A stretch of 10,185 nt of DNA from Xanthobacteraceae bacterium (GCA_030039105.1 JASHQO010000047.1:1-10185); one strand, 5' to 3'. Counted from the stretch's first letter, positions 1-9,401 are shown. Notes: a model not told the origin generated them from the sequence alone. Translations and numbers: made by a program.

Positions 1-492
1 CGCCGGATCGAGGCTGTCGTAGGCGGCGTAGCCCGAGGCAAACAAGGTGTTACCGCCGGCCGAGGGAATTTCGACCGAATAAAGCAGCGTCGCCTTGCTC
101 GGCACCTCGTGGTGGATCATGTCGTGGTGGAACATCATCTCGCCGTCGGGCAGTGCGCCGATCGGCTCGCCGTTCTCGCGGATGTTCGAGATCAGCATGA
201 TGCCGGGCAGAAGCTGCGAATAGCCCTTGGGAAAATACTTCGGCGGCCGCGACAGCTTGCCGATCTGGCCGAAAAAGCCGGTGACCCGGACAAAGTCCTC
301 CTGCGAGAGCTTCTGCCCGGGGAACACCAGCACCAGGTGGTCGAGCCAGGCCTGGTAGATCGCCGCGATCGTTGCCGCGTCGGGTTTCTCTCGCAGATCG
401 ATGCCGCGGACCTCGGCGCCGATATGCTTGCTCAGCGGCACCACGTCGAGGCGCACCGCTGGCGTCGCGGACTCATGCGTCGCAAGCGACAT
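1..492 (-). CDS. TauD/TfdA family 2-oxoglutarate-dependent dioxygenase, N-terminal part
   Basis: Partial gene: the reading frame is open for 164 codons from ATG at 490-492 to the left edge, so the C-terminal part is missing. Family members are cytoplasmic non-haem Fe(II) enzymes that couple 2-oxoglutarate decarboxylation to substrate hydroxylation. The translation has the family's N-terminal signature (HIGAEVRGIDL, about residues 23-33) and an iron-binding HxD motif in EMMFHHDMIHHEVP: H122 and D124, matching the WHTD motif of TauD. The distal iron-binding His and the 2-oxoglutarate-binding Arg would lie outside the window. The start is supported by GGGAGG six bases upstream. It begins 25 bases after the small gene at 518-805 stops and is very likely the third gene of that operon. 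The substrate cannot be told; family substrates include taurine, sulfonates and aryloxyalkanoates. The family call is firm. Confidence 0.9.
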   Translation of the reverse strand, partial: MSLATHESATPAVRLDVVPLSKHIGAEVRGIDLREKPDAATIAAIYQAWLDHLVLVFPGQKLSQEDFVRVTGFFGQIGKLSRPPKYFPKGYSQLLPGIMLISNIRENGEPIGALPDGEMMFHHDMIHHEVPSKATLLYSVEIPSAGGNTLFASGYAAYDSLDPA

Positions 493-517
493 GAGCGACC
501 TCCCGGATTTCCCCGGC

Positions 518-805
518 CTACTCCGCGGCGACGGCCAGCGCCGGCGTCGCGTGCGCGATCTCGCCGCTCTCGAGCGCCGCGAGAATGCGGTCGACCAGGG
601 CGCGCGCCGACTCGGCGCTGAGCTCGACCGCGACGCGGTCGCGGCCGCCCTCACCTTCGTTGGTGAAGTCGATGGCGAGCACGTGATCGAGGGTCGAGTG
701 ATACGGATGATCGAAATAGACGTTGGCGGTGTCGATCTTCATCCAGCCCTTGCGGCCCTTGGCGCTGCCGATAAGGGCCGTCTTCTCGACGATGTAGGAG
801 CACAT
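518..805 (-). CDS. DUF6295-like small conserved protein (95 aa)
   Basis: A 95-residue acidic soluble protein with no signal peptide or membrane segment. It resembles, from memory, small proteins labelled DUF6295 (opening MCxYxxEK, a central YFDHP stretch, and a VAVELSAESARALVDRI helix near the C terminus). No function is known to me. The ATG at 803-805 has a strong ribosome binding site, GAGGAGAA, which overlaps the TAG stop of the upstream hydrolase gene. Only 11 bases separate the two genes, so translation is probably coupled. The dioxygenase gene follows 25 bases downstream. Sitting between a hydrolase and an oxygenase, it could be a partner or small binding protein for that pathway, but this is inference. 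That the gene is real is well supported; the family name less so. Confidence 0.82.
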   Translation of the reverse strand: MCSYIVEKTALIGSAKGRKGWMKIDTANVYFDHPYHSTLDHVLAIDFTNEGEGGRDRVAVELSAESARALVDRILAALESGEIAHATPALAVAAE

Positions 806-816
806 GGCGTTCTCCT

Positions 817-1599
817 CTATTCGGCCGCGATGCTGCTGGCCGACGTCGCCAGGTGGCGATTGAAGAAGTCGAACACCTTGCGCCAGCCGTCCTGCGCCTG
901 GTCGGGCCGATAGGCATCGCGCTGGGTGTTGAAGAAGGCGTGGCCGGCGCCGTCGTAGCGGTGGAACTCGTAGGTCTTGCCGAGCTTTTTCAGCACCGCC
1001 TCGGTGCGGTTGACCTGATCGGCGGTCGGGTTGTGGTCGTCGTTGCCGAAAATGCCGAGCAGCGGACAGCTCAGCTTGTCGGTCAGGTCGATCGGCGCCA
1101 CCGGACGCTTGGCGTTCAAATCCTTCGGGTTATCGACGATGACGTTGCCGCCCCAGCAGTCGACCGCGGCATCGATGCCCGAAAGCGTGCAGGCGGCGAG
1201 GTAGGTGTGACGACCGCCGGAGCAGAAGCCGATGACGCCGATCTTGCCGGTGGCGTTCGGTTGCGCCCGCAAGTACGCCATGGCCCCGGCGACGTCGCCC
1301 ATGACCTGGGCGTCGGCGACGCCGCCGGCGGCGCGGATGCGCGCGCCGAGGTCGTCGGGTGCCTCGCCCGGATTGCCTTCGCGGAAATAGAGGTGCGGCG
1401 AGATCGCCGAATAGCCGTGATGGGCAAGCTTGCGCACCACTTCGGTGGTCCATTCGCACCAGCCGGGGATGTGATGGATGACGACGACGCCGGGAAATTT
1501 TCCGGCCCGTGTCGGCCGCGCGTAATAGGCCTCGCCCTGATCGCCGTCATGGCCGCGGAACGGGACGACGTCGGCCTGCAGGCCCTGATAAAAGCTCAT
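817..1599 (-). CDS. dienelactone hydrolase family protein (alpha/beta hydrolase)
   Basis: A 260-residue cytoplasmic alpha/beta hydrolase of the dienelactone hydrolase family, whose classic members open dienelactones in chlorocatechol breakdown; many homologues act on other esters or lactones. The Cys-Asp-His triad is visible: nucleophile C126 in GFCSGG, D188 in FGNDDHNP, and H220 in GAGHAFFN. HHIPGWCEW (about 42-50) fits the usual strand and oxyanion region after beta-strand 1. The length is close to the family norm (230-290). The ATG at 1597-1599 is preceded by GGGAGAAC at ribosome-binding distance. It is the first gene of a probable operon with the DUF6295-like and TauD-like genes, and a candidate promoter lies 37-65 bases upstream. 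The family is secure; the true substrate is unknown. Confidence 0.93.
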   Translation of the reverse strand: MSFYQGLQADVVPFRGHDGDQGEAYYARPTRAGKFPGVVVIHHIPGWCEWTTEVVRKLAHHGYSAISPHLYFREGNPGEAPDDLGARIRAAGGVADAQVMGDVAGAMAYLRAQPNATGKIGVIGFCSGGRHTYLAACTLSGIDAAVDCWGGNVIVDNPKDLNAKRPVAPIDLTDKLSCPLLGIFGNDDHNPTADQVNRTEAVLKKLGKTYEFHRYDGAGHAFFNTQRDAYRPDQAQDGWRKVFDFFNRHLATSASSIAAE

Positions 1600-1635
1600 G
1601 ATGCGTTCTCCCTGTTTTCGCGGCCGATTGCGGAA

Positions 1636-1664
1636 ATCATAGCATGGCGCGGCGGCCGTGGCAG
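1636..1664 (-). promoter_or_regulatory. candidate promoter of the hydrolase operon
   Basis: On the minus strand an extended -10 element, TGCTATGAT (1636-1644, five of six matches to TATAAT plus the TGn extension), lies 17 bases after CTGCCA (1659-1664), a four-of-six match to the -35 hexamer. Transcription would start near 1629, giving a leader of about 30 bases before the hydrolase ATG. It fills most of the 72-base gap after the secreted-protein gene, so the operon can be expressed independently. Seen by pattern only. Confidence 0.42.
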
Positions 1665-1671
1665 GCGCCGC

Positions 1672-2055
1672 TCAGTTGGGGCAGGGATGCAGGACCGCCT
1701 TGTAGTTGCCGTCGCGATCGACGAAGTCGATGGTCTTGTCCGGCCGCAGCGTGAAGCTCAAGTTCCCCATCAACGGCCCGCTGGCGAATTTGCATTCGAC
1801 CCGCGCCGTGATGGTGTCGCCTTCGCGCGAGGTGTCGATGATGGTGCAGGTGCCGACGTTCGAGACGATCTCCTTGGGCGATATCTTGACCCGAATCGCG
1901 GCCGGATCGGTGCCGTCACCCTTGCATGCGACGTTCTGGGTGTAGTTGCCGGTCAGCGGGAAATCGTCTTCGGCCGCGGCGCCGGCCGCCAAGCCAACTA
2001 CCATGGCAGGCACGATCGCGACAACAAGACCGATCCGTTGGACAGCAGCCAGCAC
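1672..2055 (-). CDS. secreted small four-cysteine protein of unknown function
   Basis: No known domain recognised. From the GTG at 2053-2055 the product is 127 residues: a short N region with one Arg, a hydrophobic stretch (about 8-24), and an AxA-type cleavage site after A28 (GAAA/EDDF), leaving a mature protein of about 99 residues. The mature part has four Cys (44, 70, 88, 125), which suggests two disulfides in the periplasm, and looks like a small beta-rich fold. I recall similar uncharacterised secreted proteins in Bradyrhizobium relatives. The frame stays open upstream to a TTG at 2157, but that extension is Cys/Arg-rich, lacks signal-peptide character and is probably not translated. 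An internal ATG at 2004 would destroy the signal peptide. A weak GGGG lies before the GTG, so the start is a judgement. Confidence 0.68.
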   Translation of the reverse strand: MLAAVQRIGLVVAIVPAMVVGLAAGAAAEDDFPLTGNYTQNVACKGDGTDPAAIRVKISPKEIVSNVGTCTIIDTSREGDTITARVECKFASGPLMGNLSFTLRPDKTIDFVDRDGNYKAVLHPCPN

Positions 2056-2172
2056 GAACGCCCCAGAGTTATCCAGCAAGCGGGTTGCCCTTGAGGGACA
2101 CCGGCAGCCGCACGCGACCGGGAGCGGAACTTTAGCGAATGTTGCGCCGCCGGCCAATCGCTATGTCGCGGC

Positions 2173-2298
2173 TAAAGCGGGATGAGTTTTGGTCTAATCG
2201 TCATCCCGCTTCGGCCTTTTGCTTGCGCACGATCTTTTCCGAAAACCGGTTGCCACCCTCGGATCGAGTCCGAGGGTCGGCTTTTTCGGGATCATGCT
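2173..2298. repeat. composite hairpin-rich intergenic repeat
   Basis: Three structures lie in a row. First, AAGCGGGATGA (2175-2185) and TCATCCCGCTT (2201-2211) form a perfect 11-bp stem with a 15-base loop. Second, GCACGATC (2225-2232) pairs imperfectly with GATCATGC (2290-2297). Third, nested inside the latter, ACCCTCGGA (2255-2263) and TCCGAGGGT (2269-2277) form a perfect 9-bp stem with a 5-base loop; on the plus strand a T5 run follows at 2282-2286. The AAGCGGGATGA hairpin followed by GATCTTTTCCGAAAACCGG and GGGATCATGC resembles, from memory, dispersed palindromic elements common between genes in Bradyrhizobium and relatives. It fills the gap downstream of the membrane-protein gene and may serve as its transcript end. 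No ORF here is convincing. Confidence 0.65.
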
Positions 2299-2676
2299 TC
2301 AATGATCGCGGAAACCGTTGCTGATGACATGCGCGCGGGCAGCCGACCACAGCTTCGGCTCGTTCGGGCTGTGATACGCGGCGGTTATGCAATCGACATA
2401 GCCGTTGTCGGTGAAGTGGCCGGTCAGGTTGTCGAACAGGAGCTGATAGCAGCGCCTGCCCTCCTTCGGCATGTAAAGGATCGAGCCGGTATAAATCTCG
2501 TCGTCCTGCACCGCGGCGACGGCCGCGGCTGCCGCGCTCGCCCCTTGCAGCGCCGCCACATACTTGCCGGTCGCGAACAGGCTCGAGCCGAGCCCGACGC
2601 CAATCGCGATCACGGCGAGCGTCTGGCGGACCCGGGTGCGTTTGCGCGGATAGGCGTTGCGTTTACGGCGGTCCAT
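2299..2676 (-). CDS. small membrane-anchored hypothetical protein
   Basis: Not assigned to a family. From the ATG at 2674-2676 the product is 125 residues: a strongly basic N-terminus (MDRRKRNAYPRKRTRVR), one hydrophobic segment at about 19-36, an Ala-rich linker (47-56), then a soluble C-terminal domain of about 70 residues with two Cys (76 and 96). The basic N-terminus predicts the N-in orientation, placing the C-terminal domain in the periplasm, where C76 and C96 could form a disulfide. A start 20 codons upstream (2736) is possible, but it adds an Arg/Pro/Gly-rich stretch typical of GC-rich intergenic DNA. No strong Shine-Dalgarno is seen. The gene lies alone between the lon terminator and the composite repeat. 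Codon pattern and hydropathy support a real gene; its function is unknown. Confidence 0.68.
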   Translation of the reverse strand: MDRRKRNAYPRKRTRVRQTLAVIAIGVGLGSSLFATGKYVAALQGASAAAAAVAAVQDDEIYTGSILYMPKEGRRCYQLLFDNLTGHFTDNGYVDCITAAYHSPNEPKLWSAARAHVISNGFRDH

Positions 2677-2739
2677 GGCTGCCAACGTGCCTCGAGGCAA
2701 GCCCGCGGCGGGCCGCGTGGCCCGCGGTCGCGGCACTTG

Positions 2740-2774
2740 CGGTAGATTTACCGAGGCGGGTTAACAGGCGTTAA
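2740..2774. promoter_or_regulatory. paired dyads upstream of the membrane-protein gene
   Basis: Two short inverted repeats sit in the 2677-2795 gap: CGGTA-gatt-TACCG (2740-2753) and TTAAC-aggc-GTTAA (2761-2774). The second has TTAA half-sites 6 bases apart; the alphaproteobacterial cell-cycle regulator CtrA prefers TTAA-N7-TTAA, so it is near but not consensus. They lie 64-98 bases ahead of the ATG at 2676, a plausible operator or promoter position. Pattern evidence only. Confidence 0.3.
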
Positions 2775-2795
2775 AGCCACGCTCGGCCCAACGCA

Positions 2796-2823
2796 AAAGC
2801 GGCGCCCGTCGGGGCGCCGCTTT
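2796..2823 (-). terminator. intrinsic terminator of lon
   Basis: A perfect 12-bp inverted repeat, AAAGCGGCGCCC / GGGCGCCGCTTT, with a 4-base loop. Read on the minus strand the stem ends in a run of four T, then GCGTT. It starts 37 bases past the lon stop codon and closes the tig-clp-lon block. The symmetric A/T ends make it partly bidirectional, but no plus-strand gene ends here. Confidence 0.85.
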
Positions 2824-2859
2824 CAATATGCCGGAAACGGCCGGTCGGTGCCTGGCCGG

Positions 2860-5295
<2,436 letters not shown>

Positions 5296-5450
5296 GGCCC
5301 CACTGTCCTTATTGTTGTGCACCTTCGCCACGACCCGCAGGATGCGCCGTCACGACGAACTGCCGGATGCCCGGGACCAAGACGACGGACGCACGAAAAC
5401 CCGTCCCGGATGAACTCACGCGATGTCTCGTACGCTTTTTTCACTCGCCC

Positions 5451-5484
5451 ACTATAGGTGGCGTTGCGCCGCAGGCGTGTCAAG
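5451..5484 (-). promoter_or_regulatory. possible lon promoter with over-long spacer
   Basis: In the 277-base clpX-lon gap the minus strand carries a perfect TTGACA (5478-5483, within CTTGACA) and a good -10, TATAGT (5451-5456, within CCTATAGT). The spacing is 21 bases instead of about 17, so either the pair is not a simple sigma-70 promoter or only one element is used. Heat-shock (RpoH) promoters in alphaproteobacteria also start with CTTG, which would suit lon, but the spacing is long for that too. The rest of the gap shows only a GC-rich leader of about 150 bases before the ATG. Confidence 0.33.
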
Positions 5485-5572
5485 AAAGCCCGGTTTTTCG
5501 CGCAAAATGGGCCTTCGGGATGGCGCTGCGGCGGCCGCGGTGGCGAATCGGGCATGCCAGGCGAGCGCGCTG

Positions 5573-6853
<1,281 letters not shown>

Positions 6854-7157
6854 TCCAGTCTCCGTCTTCCCTTAAAAGGGCAGCACCTCACAGCTTACAA
6901 ACCACCGGGCTAACAATCCGTAGCAGCGCCGCACCTACCGGCCGGGTATGCCGCCACAAAGACATCTCCGGCAAATCAACACAAGTAGCCATGCTAGCGG
7001 CGTGCCAACCAAGAATCCATTAATGATAACGCTGTTTTGGCCACTGTGTTTTTCCGATCACACCGTCCAGGAAGCCGTTTAGGGCGGCCGAATCGGCCCA
7101 TTTGATGGCGCCTCAGGCAGCTACGCTTGGGCAGCTACCTTGGTACCGCGCCAACGC
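6854..7157. other. clpP-clpX intergenic region
   Basis: No convincing ORF or RNA gene. Read in clpP-to-clpX direction: a 9-base direct repeat (ggcagctac on the plus strand at 7116-7124 and 7130-7138) just past the clpP stop; a short dyad GGCCGA-a-TCGGCC (7086-7098); an AT-rich patch at about 7012-7040; a sigma-54-like element (6992-7007); a further 138 bases of leader including the imperfect palindrome CCCTT-TT-AAGGG near 6870-6881; then the clpX ribosome binding site. The region is richer in A+T than its neighbours, as expected of a promoter region. I see no obvious intrinsic terminator for clpP. Confidence 0.6.
6992..7007 (-). promoter_or_regulatory. sigma-54-like -24/-12 element upstream of clpX
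   Basis: The minus strand reads TGGCACG-ccgc-TAGCA. The RpoN consensus is TGGCACG-N4-TTGCA/T, so the -24 half is perfect, the spacing is exact, and only one base of the -12 half differs; the invariant GG and GC are 10 bases apart as required. Transcription would start near 6980, about 127 bases before the clpX ATG. An enhancer-binding protein would be needed, and I cannot identify its site. It could be chance. Confidence 0.38.
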
Positions 7158-7814
7158 CTAGCTCACGCCCTTGAGGACGGGTTCGGCCTTCAGGCCCGGC
7201 TCCTCCGGGCGCTTCTCGATCACCTTGTCGATGAGGCCAAAATCCCTGGCCATTTCGGCGGTAAGGAACATGTCGCGCTCCAGCGCGTCTTCGATCTTCT
7301 TGAGCGGTTGGCCGGTGTGGCGGACGTAGATTTCGTTGAGCCGCTTTTTCAGGTTCAGGATCTCCTGGGCGTGCAGCATGATGTCGGTGGCCTGGCCCTG
7401 GAAGCCGCCTGACGGCTGGTGGACCATGATGCGGGCATTGGGCAGCGCAAAGCGCAGGTCCCTGGCGCCGGCGGCGAGCAGCAGCGAGCCCATGGATGCG
7501 GCCTGGCCGGTGCACAGCGTCGAGACCTGCGGCCGGATGAATTGCATCGTGTCGTAGATCGCAAGCCCCGAGGTGACGATGCCGCCCGGCGAATTGATGT
7601 ACATCGAGACTTCTTTTTTCGGATTCTCGGCCTCGAGGAACAGGAGCTGGGCGACGACGAGGGAGGCCATGCCGTCCTCGATCGGGCCGGTGATGAAGAT
7701 GATCCGCTCCTTGAGGAGGCGCGAATAGATGTCGTAGGCCCGCTCGCCACGGTTGGTCTGCTCGACCACCATGGGCACGAGGTGCTGCATGTAGTATTCC
7801 CGCGGATCGCGCAT
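7158..7814 (-). CDS. clpP: ATP-dependent Clp protease proteolytic subunit ClpP
   Basis: ClpP is the tetradecameric serine peptidase chamber that degrades chains delivered by ClpX or ClpA. From the ATG at 7812-7814 it has 218 residues, slightly longer than E. coli ClpP (207). The catalytic triad is complete and spaced as in E. coli: S107 (GQAASMGS), H132 (RIMVHQPSGG), D181 (ALERDMFLTAE), with 25 and 49 residues between them. The oxyanion strand YINSPGG is at 72-78. Start choice: a cluster reads GTG-ATG-TCC-ATG. The AGGTGA Shine-Dalgarno lies 5 bases before the last ATG but overlaps or abuts the first two start codons, so MRDPREYY is the likely N-terminus, matching homologues I recall. The gene lies 165 bases after tig and 304 before clpX. 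Confidence 0.97.
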   Translation of the reverse strand: MRDPREYYMQHLVPMVVEQTNRGERAYDIYSRLLKERIIFITGPIEDGMASLVVAQLLFLEAENPKKEVSMYINSPGGIVTSGLAIYDTMQFIRPQVSTLCTGQAASMGSLLLAAGARDLRFALPNARIMVHQPSGGFQGQATDIMLHAQEILNLKKRLNEIYVRHTGQPLKKIEDALERDMFLTAEMARDFGLIDKVIEKRPEEPGLKAEPVLKGVS

Positions 7815-7851
7815 GGACATCACCTGTCAAAGGGCTCGACGTGGAGGCTCA

Positions 7852-7896
7852 ACTGCGAACTGAAGCACTACGAACTGCCGCACTGTGACTTGAGTC
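7852..7896. repeat. three tandem 15-base imperfect repeats upstream of clpP
   Basis: Plus-strand units are ACTGCGAACTGAAGC (7852-7866), ACTACGAACTGCCGC (7867-7881) and ACTGTGACTTGAGTC (7882-7896). Units 1 and 2 agree at 10 of the first 11 bases; unit 3 agrees with unit 1 at 8 of 11. Short inverted arms CTCAA (7848-7852) and TTGAG (7890-7894) bracket the array. It ends 38 bases before the clpP ATG, so it may be an operator array or part of the mRNA leader. Confidence 0.55.
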
Positions 7897-7923
7897 GGTA
7901 CCGTTGTCGAAGCCGCTGAAACC

Positions 7924-7951
7924 AGATATGCGCGAAAACCGCCGCCGCAAG
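7924..7951 (-). promoter_or_regulatory. weak candidate promoter of clpP
   Basis: On the minus strand CTTGCG (7946-7951) is followed after 15 bases by CATATCT (7924-7930). This loosely resembles alphaproteobacterial promoters of the CTTG / CYTATNT kind, including heat-shock type. Transcription would start near 7917 and run through the 15-base repeats before the clpP ATG. Low confidence; no better pair is seen in the tig-clpP gap. Confidence 0.22.
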
Positions 7952-7979
7952 GCGTCGCGCTGCACGGCTCGGAGCGGCG

Positions 7980-9314
7980 TTATTCCTCATCTTCCTTGTA
8001 CAGCTCCTCGCGCGGAACCTGCTTGTCCGTGACCTGGGCAAGCTCGATCAGGAAGTCGACGACCTTCTCCTCGAAGATCGGCGCCCGCAGGCCGGCAAGC
8101 GCGCCGGGATTGTTGCGGTAGTAGTCCCACACCTGCTGCTCCTGCCCCGGGAGCTGCCGGGCCCGGTCCATCACCGCGGCGGTGAGCTGTTCGTCCGTCA
8201 CCTTGATATTGTTCTTCTCGCCGATCTCGGCAATCACCAGGCCGAGCCGGACGCGGCGCTCGGCGATGGCGCGATAGTCCTCGCGCGCCTTCTCCTCGGT
8301 CGTGCCCTCGTCGGCGAAGGTGCGGCCTTGCGCCTTGAGGTCGCCTTCGACGGTGCTCCAGACGGTGTTGAACTCCTGCTCCAAGAGGCTCGGCGGCGGC
8401 TCGAATTTGTGCCGCTCGTCGAGCTGGTCGAGCAACGCGCGCTTGAGCTTCTGCCGCGACGCGGCGGCATGGTCGCGCTGCAGGCGGTCCTTGATGCCCT
8501 CGCGCAGCTTGGCCAGCGACTCCAGCCCCAAAGTCTTGGCAAAATCGTCGTCGAGCTTCACCTCGCCGGGGGTCTCGACCGTGTTGGCCGTGACCGCAAA
8601 GGTCGCCTCCTTGCCGGCCAGCGCCGGCGCCGCATAGGCGTCCGGGAATTTGACGTTGAAGGTGCGGCTCTCGCCGGCCTTGATGCCGATGAGATTGTCC
8701 TCGAAGCCCGGAATGAACTGCGCCGAGCCGAGCAGGATCGGCACGTTGTCGGCGGTGCCGCCTTCGAACGGCTGGCCATCGACAGTGCCTTTGAACGACA
8801 CCGTGACCCGATCGCCCTGCTCGGCGGCGGCGCTCTTCGGACCGAACGGCTGGTTCTGTTCGCCGATTTGCTGCAGCGCCTCGTCGACTTCCGCGTCGGT
8901 CACTGCGGCGGTCAGGCGCTCGATCTTGATGGTCTTGAAATCGGTCAGCGCGATCGCCGGCACGATCTCCATCTCGACCGTATAGGCCAGGTCCGATTTG
9001 CCCTCGATTGCGCTCTCGACCGCGCCCGCCTCGGGCACGATTTTCGGCTCGATGGCGAGCTTGTAGCCGTTGTCGCTGATGATCTTGCTGTTGGCCTCGC
9101 GCACCGCGTCCTCGATCGCCTCGGCCATGGCGGACTTGCCGTAGATGCGCTTGAGGTGGGCGACCGGCACCTTGCCGGGGCGGAAGCCGCGCAACTGCAC
9201 CTTGTCCTTGAGGTCGACCAGGCGTGCGTCGACCTTGGCGGCGAGATCGGTGGCCGGCACGACGACGCGAAATTCCCGCTTCAGCCCGGCGTTGGCAGTT
9301 TCAGTGACTTGCAT
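7980..9314 (-). CDS. tig: trigger factor, ribosome-associated chaperone and peptidyl-prolyl isomerase
   Basis: Trigger factor binds ribosomal protein L23 at the exit tunnel and shields nascent chains, with peptidyl-prolyl cis-trans isomerase activity. At 444 residues it is normal for the family (E. coli 432). The N-terminal ribosome-binding domain carries the signature GFRPGKVP at 43-50, the same position as GFRKGKVP in E. coli, with F44 and R45 kept. An FKBP-type isomerase domain spans about 160-245 (VSFKGTVDGQPFEGG, then LLGSAQFIPGFEDNLIG). The remaining helical C-terminal domain forms the substrate cradle and ends in an acidic tail (KEDEE-like). The ATG at 9312-9314 has only a weak purine-rich GAAGAG upstream. 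It lies 87 bases after tRNA-Leu and 165 before clpP, the usual alphaproteobacterial tig-clpP-clpX-lon order. Confidence 0.97.
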   Translation of the reverse strand: MQVTETANAGLKREFRVVVPATDLAAKVDARLVDLKDKVQLRGFRPGKVPVAHLKRIYGKSAMAEAIEDAVREANSKIISDNGYKLAIEPKIVPEAGAVESAIEGKSDLAYTVEMEIVPAIALTDFKTIKIERLTAAVTDAEVDEALQQIGEQNQPFGPKSAAAEQGDRVTVSFKGTVDGQPFEGGTADNVPILLGSAQFIPGFEDNLIGIKAGESRTFNVKFPDAYAAPALAGKEATFAVTANTVETPGEVKLDDDFAKTLGLESLAKLREGIKDRLQRDHAAASRQKLKRALLDQLDERHKFEPPPSLLEQEFNTVWSTVEGDLKAQGRTFADEGTTEEKAREDYRAIAERRVRLGLVIAEIGEKNNIKVTDEQLTAAVMDRARQLPGQEQQVWDYYRNNPGALAGLRAPIFEEKVVDFLIELAQVTDKQVPREELYKEDEE

Positions 9315-9401
9315 CGGTACTACTCTTCACGCCTCTCACGCCCTGAATTTCGCTGGCACAAGAAACGAGCGCAATCCGGGTTGTTTGAAAATCCACCCGG
9401 C

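Noticed and set aside
853..2094. A 413-codon plus-strand open frame across the hydrolase and secreted-protein genes
   Set aside because: It lies antisense to two genes with clear family or signal-peptide features, has a Val/Ala/Gly/Arg-rich composition with no motif, and runs through the gap between them. High GC at third positions of minus-strand genes creates such shadows.
2182..2745. A 187-codon plus-strand open frame over the repeat and the small membrane gene
   Set aside because: It starts inside the palindromic repeat and is antisense to the gene at 2299-2676, which has sensible membrane-protein features; the plus frame has none.
7943..7979. CGCCGC / GCGGCG arms after the tig stop, followed by TTTT on the minus strand
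   Set aside because: The loop would be 25 bases and the T run starts 4 bases after the stem, so it is too weak to call a terminator.
9376..9400. CCGGGT / ACCCGG inverted repeat between tRNA-Leu and tig as a terminator
   Set aside because: The stem is only 6 bp with a 13-base loop and no T run follows on the minus strand. It may be incidental, or may affect the 5' end of tig mRNA.
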